A stretch of DNA of 64,000 nt from Erythroxylum novogranatense (taxonomy: Eukaryota > Streptophyta > Magnoliopsida > Malpighiales > Erythroxylaceae). Below, piece by piece: positions 1-12,162 of this stretch (within the stretch, counting starts at the first letter, position 1; each line of letters begins with the position of its first letter). The notes beneath the pieces are model-generated. The model ran no database searches and was not told the DNA's origin. It worked only from the letters and a program-made list of their open reading frames with translations. The stretch lies in the NCBI GenBank assembly GCA_029891385.1, contig CM057234.1, positions 24,662,350 to 24,726,349 on the forward strand, in the 5' to 3' direction. The position numbers were made by a program, and so were the translations under genes.

Positions 1-870
1 GACATGATAAAATGGAATTTCGAAAATTATAGCTATGAACATCCAACAAATATGGACTGATATAGTAGGGTGCTTTCTACTTGTAGCAACCAATTCTCAT
101 GAATCATCCCAATCTTCAATACTCCACTTCCGTGAGAAACAGAAAGATGCCGCTGAGTACTTGATTTATATCCTCTTAATTACTTCGTCGGGTCAAAATG
201 TAGGGGCCTTTAAATTAGGGTTCAACCTTTTGCTCCAAGAAAGACGTGAGAAACACAGGAGGAGCACAAGCCTCAAAAGCATAATATCCTGCATTAATGA
301 TTGCAAAAGAAGCGACTCGTAACATCAACAGACACGTCTAGCTTGACAATTTCCAATATATTGTCACCTGTCAACATATACACCCTTTACACCATTGTTT
401 CAGCCTCAGGATCTGACAGTGATATGAAACCATACATGGAAGATTATGATATGAATTGAACACTGATTATTAGAAGAGAATCTATCTAATAAAGTTCCAT
501 TTTGGTTAGTAGGTTCTATGATGAGACAAATGCAGTTCTACAGTATATCCTTTCATTATGAATTTTCGTTGTCTTTCGGTTGTCCTTTCCCAAAACTATT
601 AATTTGATCTGCCATGTACAGTCTCATATGGTTTAGAAAGATCTTTCACTTCCAATTGCCATGTCAAAAAATGTTTGCAAGATAAATGGGGAAGTTACTG
701 ACTTGTACAGTGGAGCAACTGTGCATTTATGAATCCATAATCCCTTAAAGGCAGCAACTTTGCATGAAACTAGAGTTTGCTTGAGCCTTTCATTATTCAC
801 CTTTAGGCAACCAGGGTCTACTCTACTGGAAAGAAGAATTGTCAAGTTCTAATGTTCTTAGCTTCTGCAG
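1..870 (-). other. Low-copy segment downstream of an unnamed minus-strand gene
   Basis: No gene is assigned. Two minus-strand stretches look more protein-like than chance. One runs from about 825 down to 636 and is open for about 60 codons; it is preceded by a good acceptor (pyrimidines then CCAG) and has a possible donor GTCAGT near 702. The other runs from about 440 to 294 and is open except for one TAA. They lie beyond the stop codon chosen for the neighbouring gene model, so they may be 3' UTR, alternative exons or relics. Confidence 0.25.
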
Positions 871-1994
871 CTACTTCCGCACTTCTTTGTCACAGTATGC
901 TTCTAAAGATGGAGTACTGGCTCTAGGACTTTTCAATATAGAAAATCAGTTTCAACTTCTATCCTTTAACTTAAATCAACCAGAAACTTGTGTAGGGTGA
1001 AAAAAAGGCTACATACCAAAACAAGATATGGGTTTGCCAAATTACAGACTGAACTTCTGATGCAGAATCTTCGTTCCTCAAAAATTTTGGATGTACCAAC
1101 CAAAGCATCCTGATCCTGGTAATGTAACACCTGGTTTCCGAGTTCATAAAAGGCAGCTTTTAATTTTGTCCCTAACAGAAAACTATATTATCTTACAAGA
1201 AAATTCAATATGGTTTCCCATTATTTCTTTCATTTTCTTCAGTCCTTTATCCTTTATTTAATATTAAAAAGATACTTACAAAAACGTAATTTGCTTACTT
1301 ATTGACTTCTTCAATGAGGATGAAGGAAAATTTGGGGACATCACTGAATAAATGAATCTAATGTTTCCACGTGCCCATCTTTTGAAGATTTATAAAGCAC
1401 TGTTAGGGGACAAGCTAAATACAAGGATCATCCTGCCATGTATTCATTACTGACGTCACCATGTATGAGGTAGCTCATGTGTGAAAGTATGTACCACAGA
1501 GTATGATCTTAAACTGTGAATGTGGTTTTTCTCTTTTAAGGTTTCAAATTGAGATCAGAGGAATACAATGAATTGAACATTTGAATTCAAGTCTTAATGA
1601 CGCGATATCAGTTCCTAACTCAGGTGGTAACTTCTGCATCTTTAGTATCCTGAGCAATTAGTCTTAACAGATTCTTGACTAAGTTTGTGTGAGAAGACGT
1701 TTTCTCATTGTTTACTAGCCTTAGGCATTCGGCAGCACAATTTCCAAGTTGACAGTTCAAGTGTCACTGATCCCAAAACTCAACTTGGAAAACATGGCGT
1801 CCTGCTTAAAAGTAAACGTAGAATATCCAAAAGTATAATATACAACTCTCTGGAACAAGCTAAGACACATTGAAAAGGAGATGGTTGTGGACAGGGGTCA
1901 CTTTCTTCCATCGTCATTTGTTTTCAAGGTCAGTTTCACCACAATAGAAACGTTACCCTACCAAAAGGGGTTCCTATGTTAATCTCACAGCCGT
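871..1994 (-). CDS. 3' part of an unrecognised spliced gene (five candidate exons)
   Basis: I built this model by eye from splice sites. Minus-strand exons 1994-1962, 1801-1768, 1343-1299, 1115-1017 and 928-871 each have GT donors and AG acceptors. The reading frame is kept across all four introns (phases 1, 2, 2, 2) and ends at TAG 873-871. The joined product reads like protein: pieces include VFQVEFWD, KFSFILIEEVNK, MLWLVHPKFLRNEDSASEV and STPSLEAYCDKEVRK. The 99-nt exon is also open in a second frame, and the 33- and 34-nt exons are too short to be convincing alone. I do not recognise the family and assign no function. More 5' exons must lie above 2000; a promoter-like TATA on this strand sits near 5745. 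It could also be a decaying pseudogene. Confidence 0.35.
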
Positions 1995-3571
1995 CTTAAA
2001 CAGGACACATGACAAAAGGAAACAAGAAGAAAGAACATGTAAAGCAAATTGAACTTGTTCCACTATCTATTAGCGAAGCAAATTGAAGGGGAGGGTTTTA
2101 TCACAGCTAAAGTCAACCGCGTCATGAAGCCTAAGAACATGTAAGCGAGAGTGCTAAAGGGTTTGCACTTTGCACCTAACAAAATCTAGGGGATAGGATA
2201 TTTGTCAGTGTGAATGATCCATGCCACACTTTCTAACAAATATCCAACTTGAATTTCACTGTTATGTACATTGTGACCCCAAGGGCACATGGAACATGTC
2301 TTGTTCTGTCAACAAAGAAACAATTCACCGTAGAAAAGATAAAACCAAGAGCTGAAATTTTCCCATTAATGAAGAGAACATGAAGCCAGGCTGTGCTGAT
2401 AGTTGTAGAACAGAACCAAAGGGTGAACTTTTAGCCACAATGCTGATATCCAAAAGAAATTTTCTGGTTTTTTACATGATACAAGTTTTTTCTCCAAGCT
2501 CTTGTATAGGCGTACGGGAACATTTATTTCAGTATATAATGCACCTCACATGGGTATTAAATTACCTGTGCCCAACTGTGCTCATTAAATGAGCTGCTAT
2601 TTCTCAAATTTGAGCATGTGCCATGTACCTATCAACACAAATACTGATAAATGTTAACCAGATAAGAATAATATCACTGTGACTGCATCACTTTGTACCT
2701 TTACTTTTGCTTGTTGAATTGAATTATGGTTCTTGTTCTGTCCAGCCAATAACAAAAGGCCTTTTGTAAGAACTAGCAACATTGAACATTTCATGTCTGG
2801 TGCTAGATAAGAGGAAAGATCATTAACTTCTAGGAGTGTAGAGGATTTGCCAAATCCGCTGACATAGTTGATGCAATAAAAATCTCAAATTTTCAAGCTG
2901 GTGGCCTTACATTCTAAGGTGTTGGCTTTGCAAAATTGAGAATAATAATTGATCAAGTCGAAGCTAAAATTTTTCAGGAAAAGGTGACATCTTATAGTGG
3001 TTTCTCAGATATTTTAAACTAGTACTGTCAAGCTTTTAAACTAGTAAAAATGCGAACTGAACACCAAAATAGACTTGACTTATCATGAAATGCCAACTGA
3101 TACTCTGGATAAATTTGTTGACCAAGATCAGAAGTTTAACAGGGCGGTTAAATTATTTCATAATTTCAAGGAAAACTATCCAGAAAAACAAAACAAAACA
3201 AAACAAGGGCTAACTCATATTTTTGATGATTTTCTAGAAGGATGACATTGCTTAACGCTTGATTTCATGTATTACAAGAACAAACCAGAAGCAACAGGAT
3301 GAGCAAAAGAATTCTATTGACCAACTTGACATTAGAGTAAGTGTTTATCCTTGATAAAGATTGTTGAAAAAGACTACAGAGATGAAATAGTTCTTTAACT
3401 CTACAATAATTGCTGCAAATACGGCTTTGACGAGCAGAATTAAAGAGTTGAGACCTATACCTCAGCAGTCCTTGACAGCAAAAACTTTCTATAAGAACAT
3501 ATGCTTTGAAAGCAGTGCCTTGCTGTTTCCAAAGACTATTGGCTAATGTTTTTTGGGTCAGTCACAGCCAG
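1995..3571. other. Probable intron or non-coding DNA
   Basis: No convincing exon chain was found. A strong minus-strand donor (CACAG followed by GTAATT) lies near 2565 after a short open stretch, so a further exon of the minus-strand gene may lie at about 2565-2605. Otherwise nothing is recognised. Confidence 0.2.
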
Positions 3572-3695
3572 TCACTTCCTTGCTTTGCTATGCTTTTTAG
3601 GCTTGCTAGCCTCAGGCTTTGAAGTGTGAATGGTTCCTTCTGTAGAATGAACAGGGCTTCTTTTGATCCTTTGTTTCTTACCAGTTACCTCAGCC
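3572..3695 (-). CDS. Exon-like Lys/Ser-rich segment (terminal or internal exon)
   Basis: On the minus strand an acceptor (ATGCAG at 3701-3696) is followed by a clean frame of 40 codons ending in TGA at 3574-3572. The peptide is basic and low in hydrophobics, with pieces TGKKQRIKRSP and SKPKKHSKARK that resemble a nuclear localisation tail. It begins with one base completing a split codon. The sequence GGAA before GTGACT could also act as a donor just before the stop, so this may be an internal exon of the same gene as 871-1994. The family is not recognised. Confidence 0.35.
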
Positions 3696-4556
3696 CTGCA
3701 TGTATATACATAAAGCAGTTTATCTACTCTTAAGTTCTTAGCCATGCTAAGATTTTTGGGCCAGTTTAGTTCTTATTGCTTTCCAATAGTTCTGACGTTA
3801 TTGTCTGTTGCCTATTATAGCATTTTATTTTCTTCTGCACGTACATTGCACAGTTTATTGCTTCCAAGTAGGAGCTTGTGGACTTTCAAGTTCCAAACTG
3901 TCTTGTATTGAAACCAGTTACGTTCGCAATGTCAACTTCACACGTCCTCCATTTTCTTTTCTTGAGAAAAACTAAAATTAATTTCCGGAGAACACTTACA
4001 GGTCAAAAGTTTACAATGGATGAAATCACGCCGAATTAATCAAACAAGTCATAGGTTTAAATGAACAATGTCAAGATCCAACATAATACTTTTATCTAAT
4101 TCCAGGGACTATAAAGACCATCAATGAACCCTTAATTACCAAGCTCACACTTTTTAGCTAGCTTTTTCGACAGCGACAGCATCAATGTCCATATCTAAAG
4201 TCTCTTACATGGTTTCAGGTTGCTTGGACTTGATGCTCTGGTTTCATCTACATAGGCACCTGTCATAAAGAATGCAATGCCTACGTCTTATTAGAATCAC
4301 GATTAGCTTAGCCTTCATTTAATAGAATTTCAGGTGATGCGCATTGAACAGGCGCTGTTAGACATAAAACCAGAAATGGCAATTTGGTGCCAAAGGACTG
4401 AGCTTGTAGTTTCATGGCACATAACCAAAAAATGTTCACCAAGCTAGAACTCTGACATCTAACAGACTGCGACAATAACCTGAAAAGCCTTTTTCCAATA
4501 TATAACAAATCTTACTTGCAATATCGTGATATTTATTATCATTTTCTTGATCATTG
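3696..4556. other. Probable intron
   Basis: No supported exon. A good minus-strand donor (CTGTAAGTG) lies near 3998, but no acceptor with an open frame was found for an exon ending there. Confidence 0.2.
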
Positions 4557-4640
4557 CTATATGGTGACAAAAGCAGTAGGCCCATGACAATAGTACTTCT
4601 GGTCTTCTCCATTAAGAAGAGTGAGGACCTCCGGCAACTC
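4557..4640 (-). CDS. Exon-like segment of the same unnamed gene
   Basis: The minus-strand acceptor TTAATTAG ends at 4641. It is followed by an open frame of 27 codons ending with TAG at 4559-4557. Pieces include LPEVLTLLNGEDQ and YYCHGPTAFVTI, which look like real protein. A second frame of the same stretch stays open to a strong donor (GCAAGTAAG, near 4518), so which frame is used is uncertain. The family is not recognised. Confidence 0.3.
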   Translation of the reverse strand, partial: ELPEVLTLLNGEDQKYYCHGPTAFVTI

Positions 4641-5740
4641 CTAATTAACCAAAACATTAAACGATCATATGGCAACCATTCCACTATTCAGCAAGACCTA
4701 GTACAATATGCAAAAGCTACGACTAAAAAACTTGATTGGGTGGTCCAACCATCATTAATCATGCTCGCACGTATAGATAGGTGTTTCAAATCCAAGTCCC
4801 AATTAAAGCAGTGAAAGAATACAGCTACAGGAATAGATCAGTACAATTATACGCTGCCCTTTCGGCTATAAGTTAATATAACTGCATCCCTGTCTCCTGC
4901 CGCTTAAGCAGAGAGTCCCACTACCTATCTACACGTCCACAAGTTCAGACTTATGCGTCAAGTTGGAGAATACGTTGAATCATTTTGGAGAATTATTAAG
5001 TAGTCACCGATAATTGTACTGAATTGTCATATTCGCTGCAAAACTGCTAAGAGCCAACGTATCGGCAGGTTTGAAAGCGGACCAGTTACGTGAAAAGATG
5101 AAAGGATAATCTTTAAGGAATCAGATACAAATGTCACACACCACCTTATTGATGATTATGTAAGACAGACTCGGGCGACAAATCTAATGAGCTTTTCCAA
5201 GCTGAAATCCTTAACTAAATATGAACGTACAAAAGTTCAACATAGATTTTTCCCTACCGCAGCGCATCTACAATCAATTCTTTTGCCTAAAGCACTGAGC
5301 CAAACATAAAAGTTTGCGGCTTTCTTTCGTAATGACCGGTTTTATCAAAGTTTGGAACTCAATCCAGGCAATAAGGAAAAGGGTGCCATTGAATCATGTA
5401 AAATTCCAAGTTTACAACCCACAAATCGAGATGTTACTGAATCATTTGGTAAAATCATTGTCAGGGCAATAACAGGCAGCAGAAACATGTAAGTTTAAGC
5501 TGCAAAGCGCATCCCTTTTGTCCATTTTGCACATGAAAGATTAGGCCACTGCCGATCCAAATATCAGGCAGAGCCTCAGTACTAGTGCGTTGCCAAAAAC
5601 CAAATTTTAACACAAACCCACATCACAAATTAAAAGAATTGCAGAACCCAGCTTAACGAGACCTTAGATGAATAGATTCTGCCAACTCTCAACCCTAACG
5701 TTCAGCCGCAGACTAGTTGTGGGATAATGTGTCGAGGAGA
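4641..5740. other. 5' region of the minus-strand transcription unit, no clear exon
   Basis: Nothing here can be assigned. There is a small minus-strand frame starting at ATG near 5536 and a possible open stretch near 5260-5340 ending at a GTAGGG donor. Both are weak. Confidence 0.15.
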
Positions 5741-5755
5741 GCTCTTATAGTAGGC
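5741..5755 (-). promoter_or_regulatory. TATA-like element for the minus-strand gene
   Basis: The minus strand reads CCTACTATAAGAGCTC, a good TATA-box context. It is followed by about 100 bases that look like a plant 5' leader (contains GTTAGGGTTGAGAG). Transcription would start near 5715 and run towards 1. This is inferred from motif and position only. Confidence 0.3.
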
Positions 5756-5989
5756 AAGGTGGCTTGTAGGGTATACTTATGTTCTTTGAAACCCAAAGCC
5801 CAAATTGAGAGCAGCTACATCATCCAAGTTTCAGTGAAATCATAGGCCCAAACATGTTGGTTGGATTGGTCTTGCAAACTTGCATGTAAGCAATATCATA
5901 TTCTGTTCTAAACTCAACTCGGCCCAAAACGTATAAATCAGTCCTATTACAATCTATTCATAATTCATATCGAGGGAAAATGCTCCTAC

Positions 5990-7182
5990 TTTACACTTAT
6001 ATTAAATTAATGTTAATAAAATTTTGAAATAAACTATTAAGAATTATAAATATATTTACAAAATCAAAAATTATTTTTATCAATTCACAGTTTTAAATAA
6101 ATATATTTATAAAACCAAAATATAATATACAATGCATGTAAATTGAAGTAGATATTAAAATTAAAGAATTCGTCTCAATTGTATCATGTCAACACCCAAT
6201 AAAAGTCCTCTTGAGGCACGGAGTGTGAGAAAATTAGAATTACACAGCCTTACTCCTACTTAGTTGAGAAGTTACTTCCGATAGATAATTTAATGATAGC
6301 TATTGACAATACAGTATATTATGTTTATTGGCTTGGCATTTATTCAAAATACATTTTATAAAATTAAGACATGATATAAATTATGGTTTAGTAAATGTAT
6401 TCTTAAAATAAGGACACAATATGAATTTAGTTTTTTAGGAAATGAATTTAGTTATTTTAATCATTCTAAATAAATACATTATAAATTCAAGATAAATATA
6501 AACTTATCTATACGAATATTTTACAAAATTGAAGCATAACTAAAAATATAATCAGTTAATATTTATCAACATATAATAAAATATAATATGTCATTGAAAA
6601 TATAAAAATATAAGAAATGTTTATTTATATAACATTTATAAAATAACGTATTGTACTTTTTATCTCATGACAAGTGGCAAACCTTGGAGTAAATAGCTTA
6701 ATTTTTTAATAAATAATTTTAGAAATTGGTGATAGAATTAATTTAATTTCAAATAGTAATTTATGATTAATAGATGTATAATTGTTATAAATATATCGTT
6801 CCATTTTTATATTATATTTTAAGAAGGTAATTAAATAAAATATATTTTTATCCATATATATATATATGAAAAGGAATAATATCATAAAAGATAATGATGT
6901 ATTTAAACTTTTTCATTTTATGTTTATATCAACATAACAATCAATATTAGATGTATATGAACTTTTACATAAAATTTTAAAAGAATAAGTATATTTATTA
7001 ATCTTAGTATATCAATTTTTAAAGAACATAAAAGTAACTTCATTAGAAAATTATGCATATATGATACTTTATAAAATGGCATTATAGCATGAAAAAATTT
7101 AACATGTATATATAAGAAATTTACCATATTTAGTACAAATATGTAATTTTATTTTATTTTATTTTATTTTATTTGATTTTAC

Positions 7183-7226
<44 letters not shown>

Positions 7227-7343
7227 TCTCTATTACTTATATTTTGATTTATTTTATGTTTTAATGAATTATTTATTACATGCATCATTCGTATATTATA
7301 CCGTTCATTTATGTAGTTCAATTCTAAAATCTCTTTATTATAT
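5990..7343. other. Very AT-rich intergenic DNA
   Basis: No gene is seen. The region is dominated by A/T runs with a TTTTA pentamer array at 7146-7181 and an ATT array at 7190-7226. Decayed transposon sequence is likely but unidentified. Confidence 0.6.
7146..7226. repeat. Compound microsatellite (TTTTA)n and (ATT)n
   Basis: Seven or so tandem TTTTA units, a short spacer, then about twelve ATT units. Confidence 0.9.
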
Positions 7344-7417
7344 AGAGATAAGGCTGCGTACTATTTAACCTCTCTAAACCCTACTTCATTGTGAAATTTC
7401 GGACTGATGACGATGAT
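7344..7417 (+). mobile_element. 3' fragment of an Au-like SINE
   Basis: The block reads GATAAGGCTGCGTAC, then CCTCTCTAAACCCTAC, and finishes in a GATGACGATGATG tail. This matches the well-known 3' part of the plant Au SINE family (GGTAAGGCTGCGTACA and CCCTCCCCAGACCC, then a TTG- or ATG-type repeat tail). The tRNA-like head is missing. The same block occurs inverted at 14247 and 17983. Confidence 0.6.
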
Positions 7418-8228
7418 GTAATTTGTCTACAACTCTATCTTGTTTGTCCAATGAGGTTGCTATCGGGATCTTTACCACTTTAAACAATATTGAAATCTGA
7501 GTCATACACTCATGGGAATAAAATTGCCATCAACTTGAGAGTATAGCGATGATGGAGTAACAGCGTAAGAAAATGTCCATAATACCCAATTACCCAATGC
7601 ACCGGAAACCTCAATTTTGTTTTTTTTTTTATTACAAGGAAAGTAACACAGAATAATTACATGATCATGCGAGAGAGGCTAACTTCAGCCATATCCTCTA
7701 TAAAGACAGTGACACATCCAAAAAGTGTATTATCAAAATTGGTAACTTCAAGACTAAAATTAACTACAAAATTAGCGAGTCAATCAATGCATCAATTTTT
7801 CTCTCTCTACATATTGTGAGTAAAAATGATCCAATTTTGAATGAATAATTCGTTGATACCCAAAAAGACTCAATTTTGTATTTTTACTTGGGAAAGTATA
7901 AGAGAAAGCTTTTCAAAATTGTATGGACAAGCAAATCCAAGTGCTAGTTGACTTGGAAACCAGAAGGAAAAGGTTTGCTCGTTTTCTCCATACATTGGTG
8001 TCACTGTAGTATAAGATATTTCCAAAAGAAAGAAAGGAATAACAGGGAATCGGATGGTATGTGAAATTGTGTGGTCCAAGGAATATCGCGTCTTTCTCAA
8101 CTTTTTCTTTTTTGTTTGATACCTTTCTCTCCTTTGCTTTCAGCTTTATAAAAGAACAATTTGCATCACAAGTGGACGTAGTCCCCTTTTTTAATGAAAA
8201 TGAAGTTGCGTGAAGGTAGAGTAAGAAG
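7418..8228. other. Intergenic, nothing recognised
   Basis: AT-rich, with a T run at 7621-7631. A 76-codon minus-strand open frame (7870-8100) is not recognised and is not called. Confidence 0.4.
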
Positions 8229-8239
8229 GAGTACTTTTA

Positions 8240-8896
8240 AGTTGTCTTTAAAGTTCTAACGGATGTATCTTTTATTTCTGTTTCAAAGTTAAGCTTTAAG
8301 GTGTGAGGCGTTGGATTAATTGGACTATGTCACTTATTGATTGGGTGAAGTTAAATTATGACGGCAATTTTATTGTTAATCCTAGATTGACTAGTAGTAG
8401 AGAATTGTTGTGTGATTCATTTAATTGTTGATTAGGGGGTATTCGTTTCAAATTTATGTTTCGACTATCTTAGTGGGAGAGTTATGGTCTATTCGAGATA
8501 GTTTGAATTTTGCATGGATCATAGTTTTTGGCAAGTCGTGATAGAGTCAGATAGTACGGAGCCAGTGAGAAAAGTGACTTGTGGTGTTATCTTTTCTCAT
8601 CCCCTCTATTTTAGTTGTAGATATTTAATCTTTACTTGCTAAGAATTGAATTTGTTCTATTAGACATGTGTTTCGTAAAGATAATTTTGCAGTAGATTGT
8701 CTGGCTAAATTAGGTCATTGTATTTCGTCAACTTTTTAAATTTGGCTAAATTAGGTCATTGTATTTCGTCAACTTTTTTAATTTGGGAGGAGATTTCTAC
8801 CGCCCTCTTCTTCATTATTTGGGCTGATGTTTGTGATATTTCTTTTATAAGATAGTTATATTTTTTTCTCACTTGTAACTAAAAAAAAAAAAGAGA
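8240..8896 (+). mobile_element. 5'-truncated LINE relic with ribonuclease H remnants and poly(A)
   Basis: Translation of the plus strand in shifting frames gives the two ends of a plant LINE-type ribonuclease H domain. WVKLNYDGNF lies near 8343, with the first catalytic Asp of the family. RHVFRKDNFAVDCLAKLGH lies near 8662-8720. Stops and frameshifts lie between them. A run of 12 A closes the copy. The 11-bp duplication GAGTACTTTTA at 8229-8239 and 8897-8907 fits target-primed insertion of a truncated LINE. A 41-bp segment is duplicated in tandem at 8702-8783. The copy is non-functional. Confidence 0.75.
8702..8783 (+). repeat. 41-bp tandem duplication inside the LINE relic
   Basis: The stretch beginning TGGCTAAATTAGGTCATTG occurs twice back to back with almost no change, repeating the end of the ribonuclease H remnant. 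Confidence 0.85.
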
Positions 8897-8983
8897 GAGT
8901 ACTTTTAGTGTTTAATATTGATTTTATTTGAAGTAGCAAGTTCAAAGTGGAATTAGGTAAGTTTTGACTAACTTGAGCATTAC

Positions 8984-9063
8984 CTGTACACAGGCATGAA
9001 TCATGAATGATAATCCGCGTCCTTCTCCACCATCACGGTGGCTGCCGCCCATTTGAGTAGCCC
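8984..9063 (-). other. Exon-like segment with strong splice sites
   Basis: On the minus strand the acceptor CACATCAG ends at 9064 and a strong donor (CAG then GTAATG) follows at 8984. The 80 bases between are open in the frame giving GATQMGGSHRDGG and FMIHACVQ. It is GC-richer than its surroundings. No partner exons were found, so it may be an isolated gene fragment. Confidence 0.25.
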
Positions 9064-9877
9064 CTGATGTGATGGACGTTAAACAAATAGAAAATAAATT
9101 AATTCTTAATAAATCTACTGATTGCTTATGGTCTTCAAAGAAACCAATCCACAATCATATCAACTACTTCGAGTTGATTAAATATTCACCAGAAGTATAG
9201 TTAATAATCAAATTGCAAAGTTATGACAGAGATTGAAAATTAATTGTCATTGGCTATGTGATTCATAATTAATTAGCTACTTTAGGTGGAACTCTCCACA
9301 TATTCAATAATTAATTATAAAGCACTATTTATTAAAATAATTTGATTAAAAATATTTATTTTTTAAAACATAATCTAACATCATATAAAGTATTTTAAAA
9401 ATACTAGATAAAATTAATAAAATCTGGTCTGGTTTGGTAGCCACTAATGAAAAATCATAATAAAAATAAAATTGAGAATAAAAGTGGTAATTAAAATGAG
9501 AATATATAATTATTAATTATACGTGTTTGATATATGAATGAGATTATAGGAATTAATAGTTATACCAAACATCGAGTATTAAGAATGGTAATGAAATTTT
9601 TTATTTATGTTTAATTATCATGTAATTGATTTTGTAAATAATTAATTAAAAATTTAATGATTTATTAATTTATTAATTTTAAAATAATTATGAATCATTT
9701 TACGATAAGAATAAAATATCAATAAAATAAATTAAAATAATTATTAAAAATTAATATACAAAATATTTTTATGATAATATTTTGATAAGAATCAATATGT
9801 GATAATATCTTGATAATATTTTAATAATACTTTTATCATTTATTTTAATTTTTCATTCCAGGTATGCTCACACCCTT

Positions 9878-10019
9878 AGGAATAAAAGTCTTAAATTATT
9901 TAATACTCATTACAATTTTGTCATTCTTTGTCTTATTTAACCACACCACCCTCAAGAATAAAAGTCCTAAATTATTTAAAATTCATTTCAGTTTTATAAT
10001 TCCTTATCTTATCTAACCA
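9878..10019. repeat. Diverged direct repeat of about 66 bp
   Basis: Two copies start with GGAATAAAAGTCTTAAATTA (9879) and AGAATAAAAGTCCTAAATTA (9955). Each ends in TTATTTAACCA or TTATCTAACCA. The pair lies 76 bp apart. Confidence 0.75.
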
Positions 10020-12106
10020 AATAACTAAAAATTACTAATGCATGTTAGCATTCTCATTCTCACCTCTTCACTACTCAATTTCGTTATTCTTATCTTATCT
10101 ATTATCAGTAACTAAACAACTAAACCTTAAGAATGCAAGCCGCATTACCTTTCCCCCCTCTTGTTTACCGATTAGGAGACCTAGTGTTGTGTTTTCCCTG
10201 TGTCTTGAGCAACGAACAGAAAATGATCCAAGATTACAAGAAAATATTCTTTTGTTTTGCCCTCTACCAGCAGCCGAAAACTTGGATAGAAAGCCATTTG
10301 AAATTTACTTCTCCTTTCTATATGACTTCTTTTTTTTAAAAACCATTTCCTCGTCACTTATTATATGGAGAAAGAATTGGGATGAACTGGTGAGTGTCGA
10401 ACTTGATCGTTATTAATGGTTGTCAATCTCCACAACTTACGAAAAATGTTGGTGTGCATTAAAGGTTTTTCTTTTTTCCAAATATTAGTTGTATAAAAAC
10501 GGCAGATTTCACATTCAAGTTGTCGGGGTGTTTGGTTGATAGATTTAGAAATGAATTAATAGGTATGAAATAAAAAATGAGTAGTTAGTTGTTGATTATG
10601 ATTATAAGGATAATAATTTGATATTCCACTTTGGAAAAATTCGTCCTAATTATCAATATTGCAAATAACGTACATGCCTTGATTCTAAATTTGGTTATAA
10701 TAAGATATGATGTCGATATGTCAATAACATATGCTATTTTAGATAATTTTAAAAATTATAATATAATTTCTAAATTTTATAAAATTATAAAGTAATCTCT
10801 CAATTTATGCTTTATAATGTTTAACTTTATTTCAACTATATCTAAAAATCATAATAATATAGATTTAATATATCAATTGTCTCTTTAGTCTTATTAATAT
10901 TATTTTAGCATATTTCTCATATCAATAATAATCACAATTACCATATAACAACCATAGTTAATATAAGAAAAAATTTGTCTAATTATCATATAGATATAAA
11001 ACTAAAAATAATATAAAATACTTAAAATATTACAACTTATCATATTAAAATGTCGTATGATAATGATATAGGCTCGTAAGCATAAGACGCGTTTTTTCAA
11101 GGGTGGGAAGAGTAAAACCGTGAGGGGTTTGTTTGGTCCAAAGGGCAACCCAAAGCGGACAATATCTATGAATGGGTAGTCTGAGTTGTTACAAATTCTA
11201 TCAGCGACTAGCTAACAACGAATTAACATAGCTGATTTTATCAGCGGATAATATTAGTTGTTTATTTAAAGATGTTTGATATATTAGTTATTTATGTGTA
11301 AAATGACTTACGAATGCTTCACTTAAAAAATTATAAGGACATAAGCATTAGTTGTTTATATCTTAATAATTTTTTGAACATTCTTATAAGAATTTAGATA
11401 GAGCAAAAGAAGTCAACACCATCATTTTCTCTAATATTTTTTGCCAAGTCTTAAGAACATCGAAGCCCTCTCAATACAATTTCTCAATGATGAATGAGCT
11501 CGATTTAAATTTTTTTTAGATTCTTTTAGATTTGCATCACGAAGGACCAACTGAAGAACTTGAAAGATCACTAAAATGTCACTAAAAATAAACTTGAGTG
11601 AGAATGAGTTTGGTTAGATCACACCAAAAGTTTTTCCTCAAATGCAGCACAAACGAGCTTAATATGAAATTGGGTTTATAAAATGATATCATTTTAATTT
11701 CTAATTTAAGGAAATATATTTTTATTTTAATTTTATTTTTAAAATTTTAAAAATCAAGCTATATTTTAATATATTAAAATAAAATAAAATTATTTGAAAA
11801 GTTGTTTATATTAATCTCTTAAAATTTAAACTTAGATAAAATAATTAATTTAAAGTGACTTATTAAATTTATATTGAATTGAATTGAATTAAACACAATA
11901 TGCAAGTGATAATAGTATTATATGCTAAATATTTATTAAAAAAGGGACCTAAATATTGGGTCTATACAAAAGTAATTAACGTAATATAATTAAAGATAAC
12001 AAATTTAAAAGTATTTAATTTTTGAATTTTAATTTAATATTAAATATTTTAAAATTTTAATTTAATGACTAACTTTTAAATTTTGTATAAATTAAGTCAA
12101 ATTTAT

Positions 12107-12162
12107 ATCTCTATCTCTATCTCTATCTCCATCTCTATCTCTATCTCTATCTCTTTCAGTAA
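12107..12162. repeat. (TATCTC)n hexanucleotide array
   Basis: About nine tandem units of TATCTC with one variant unit (TATCTCC). Confidence 0.9.

Noticed and set aside
10042..10416. 124-codon plus-strand open frame
   Set aside because: Low-complexity Leu/Phe/Ser-rich sequence in AT-rich debris with no recognisable domain or splice context.
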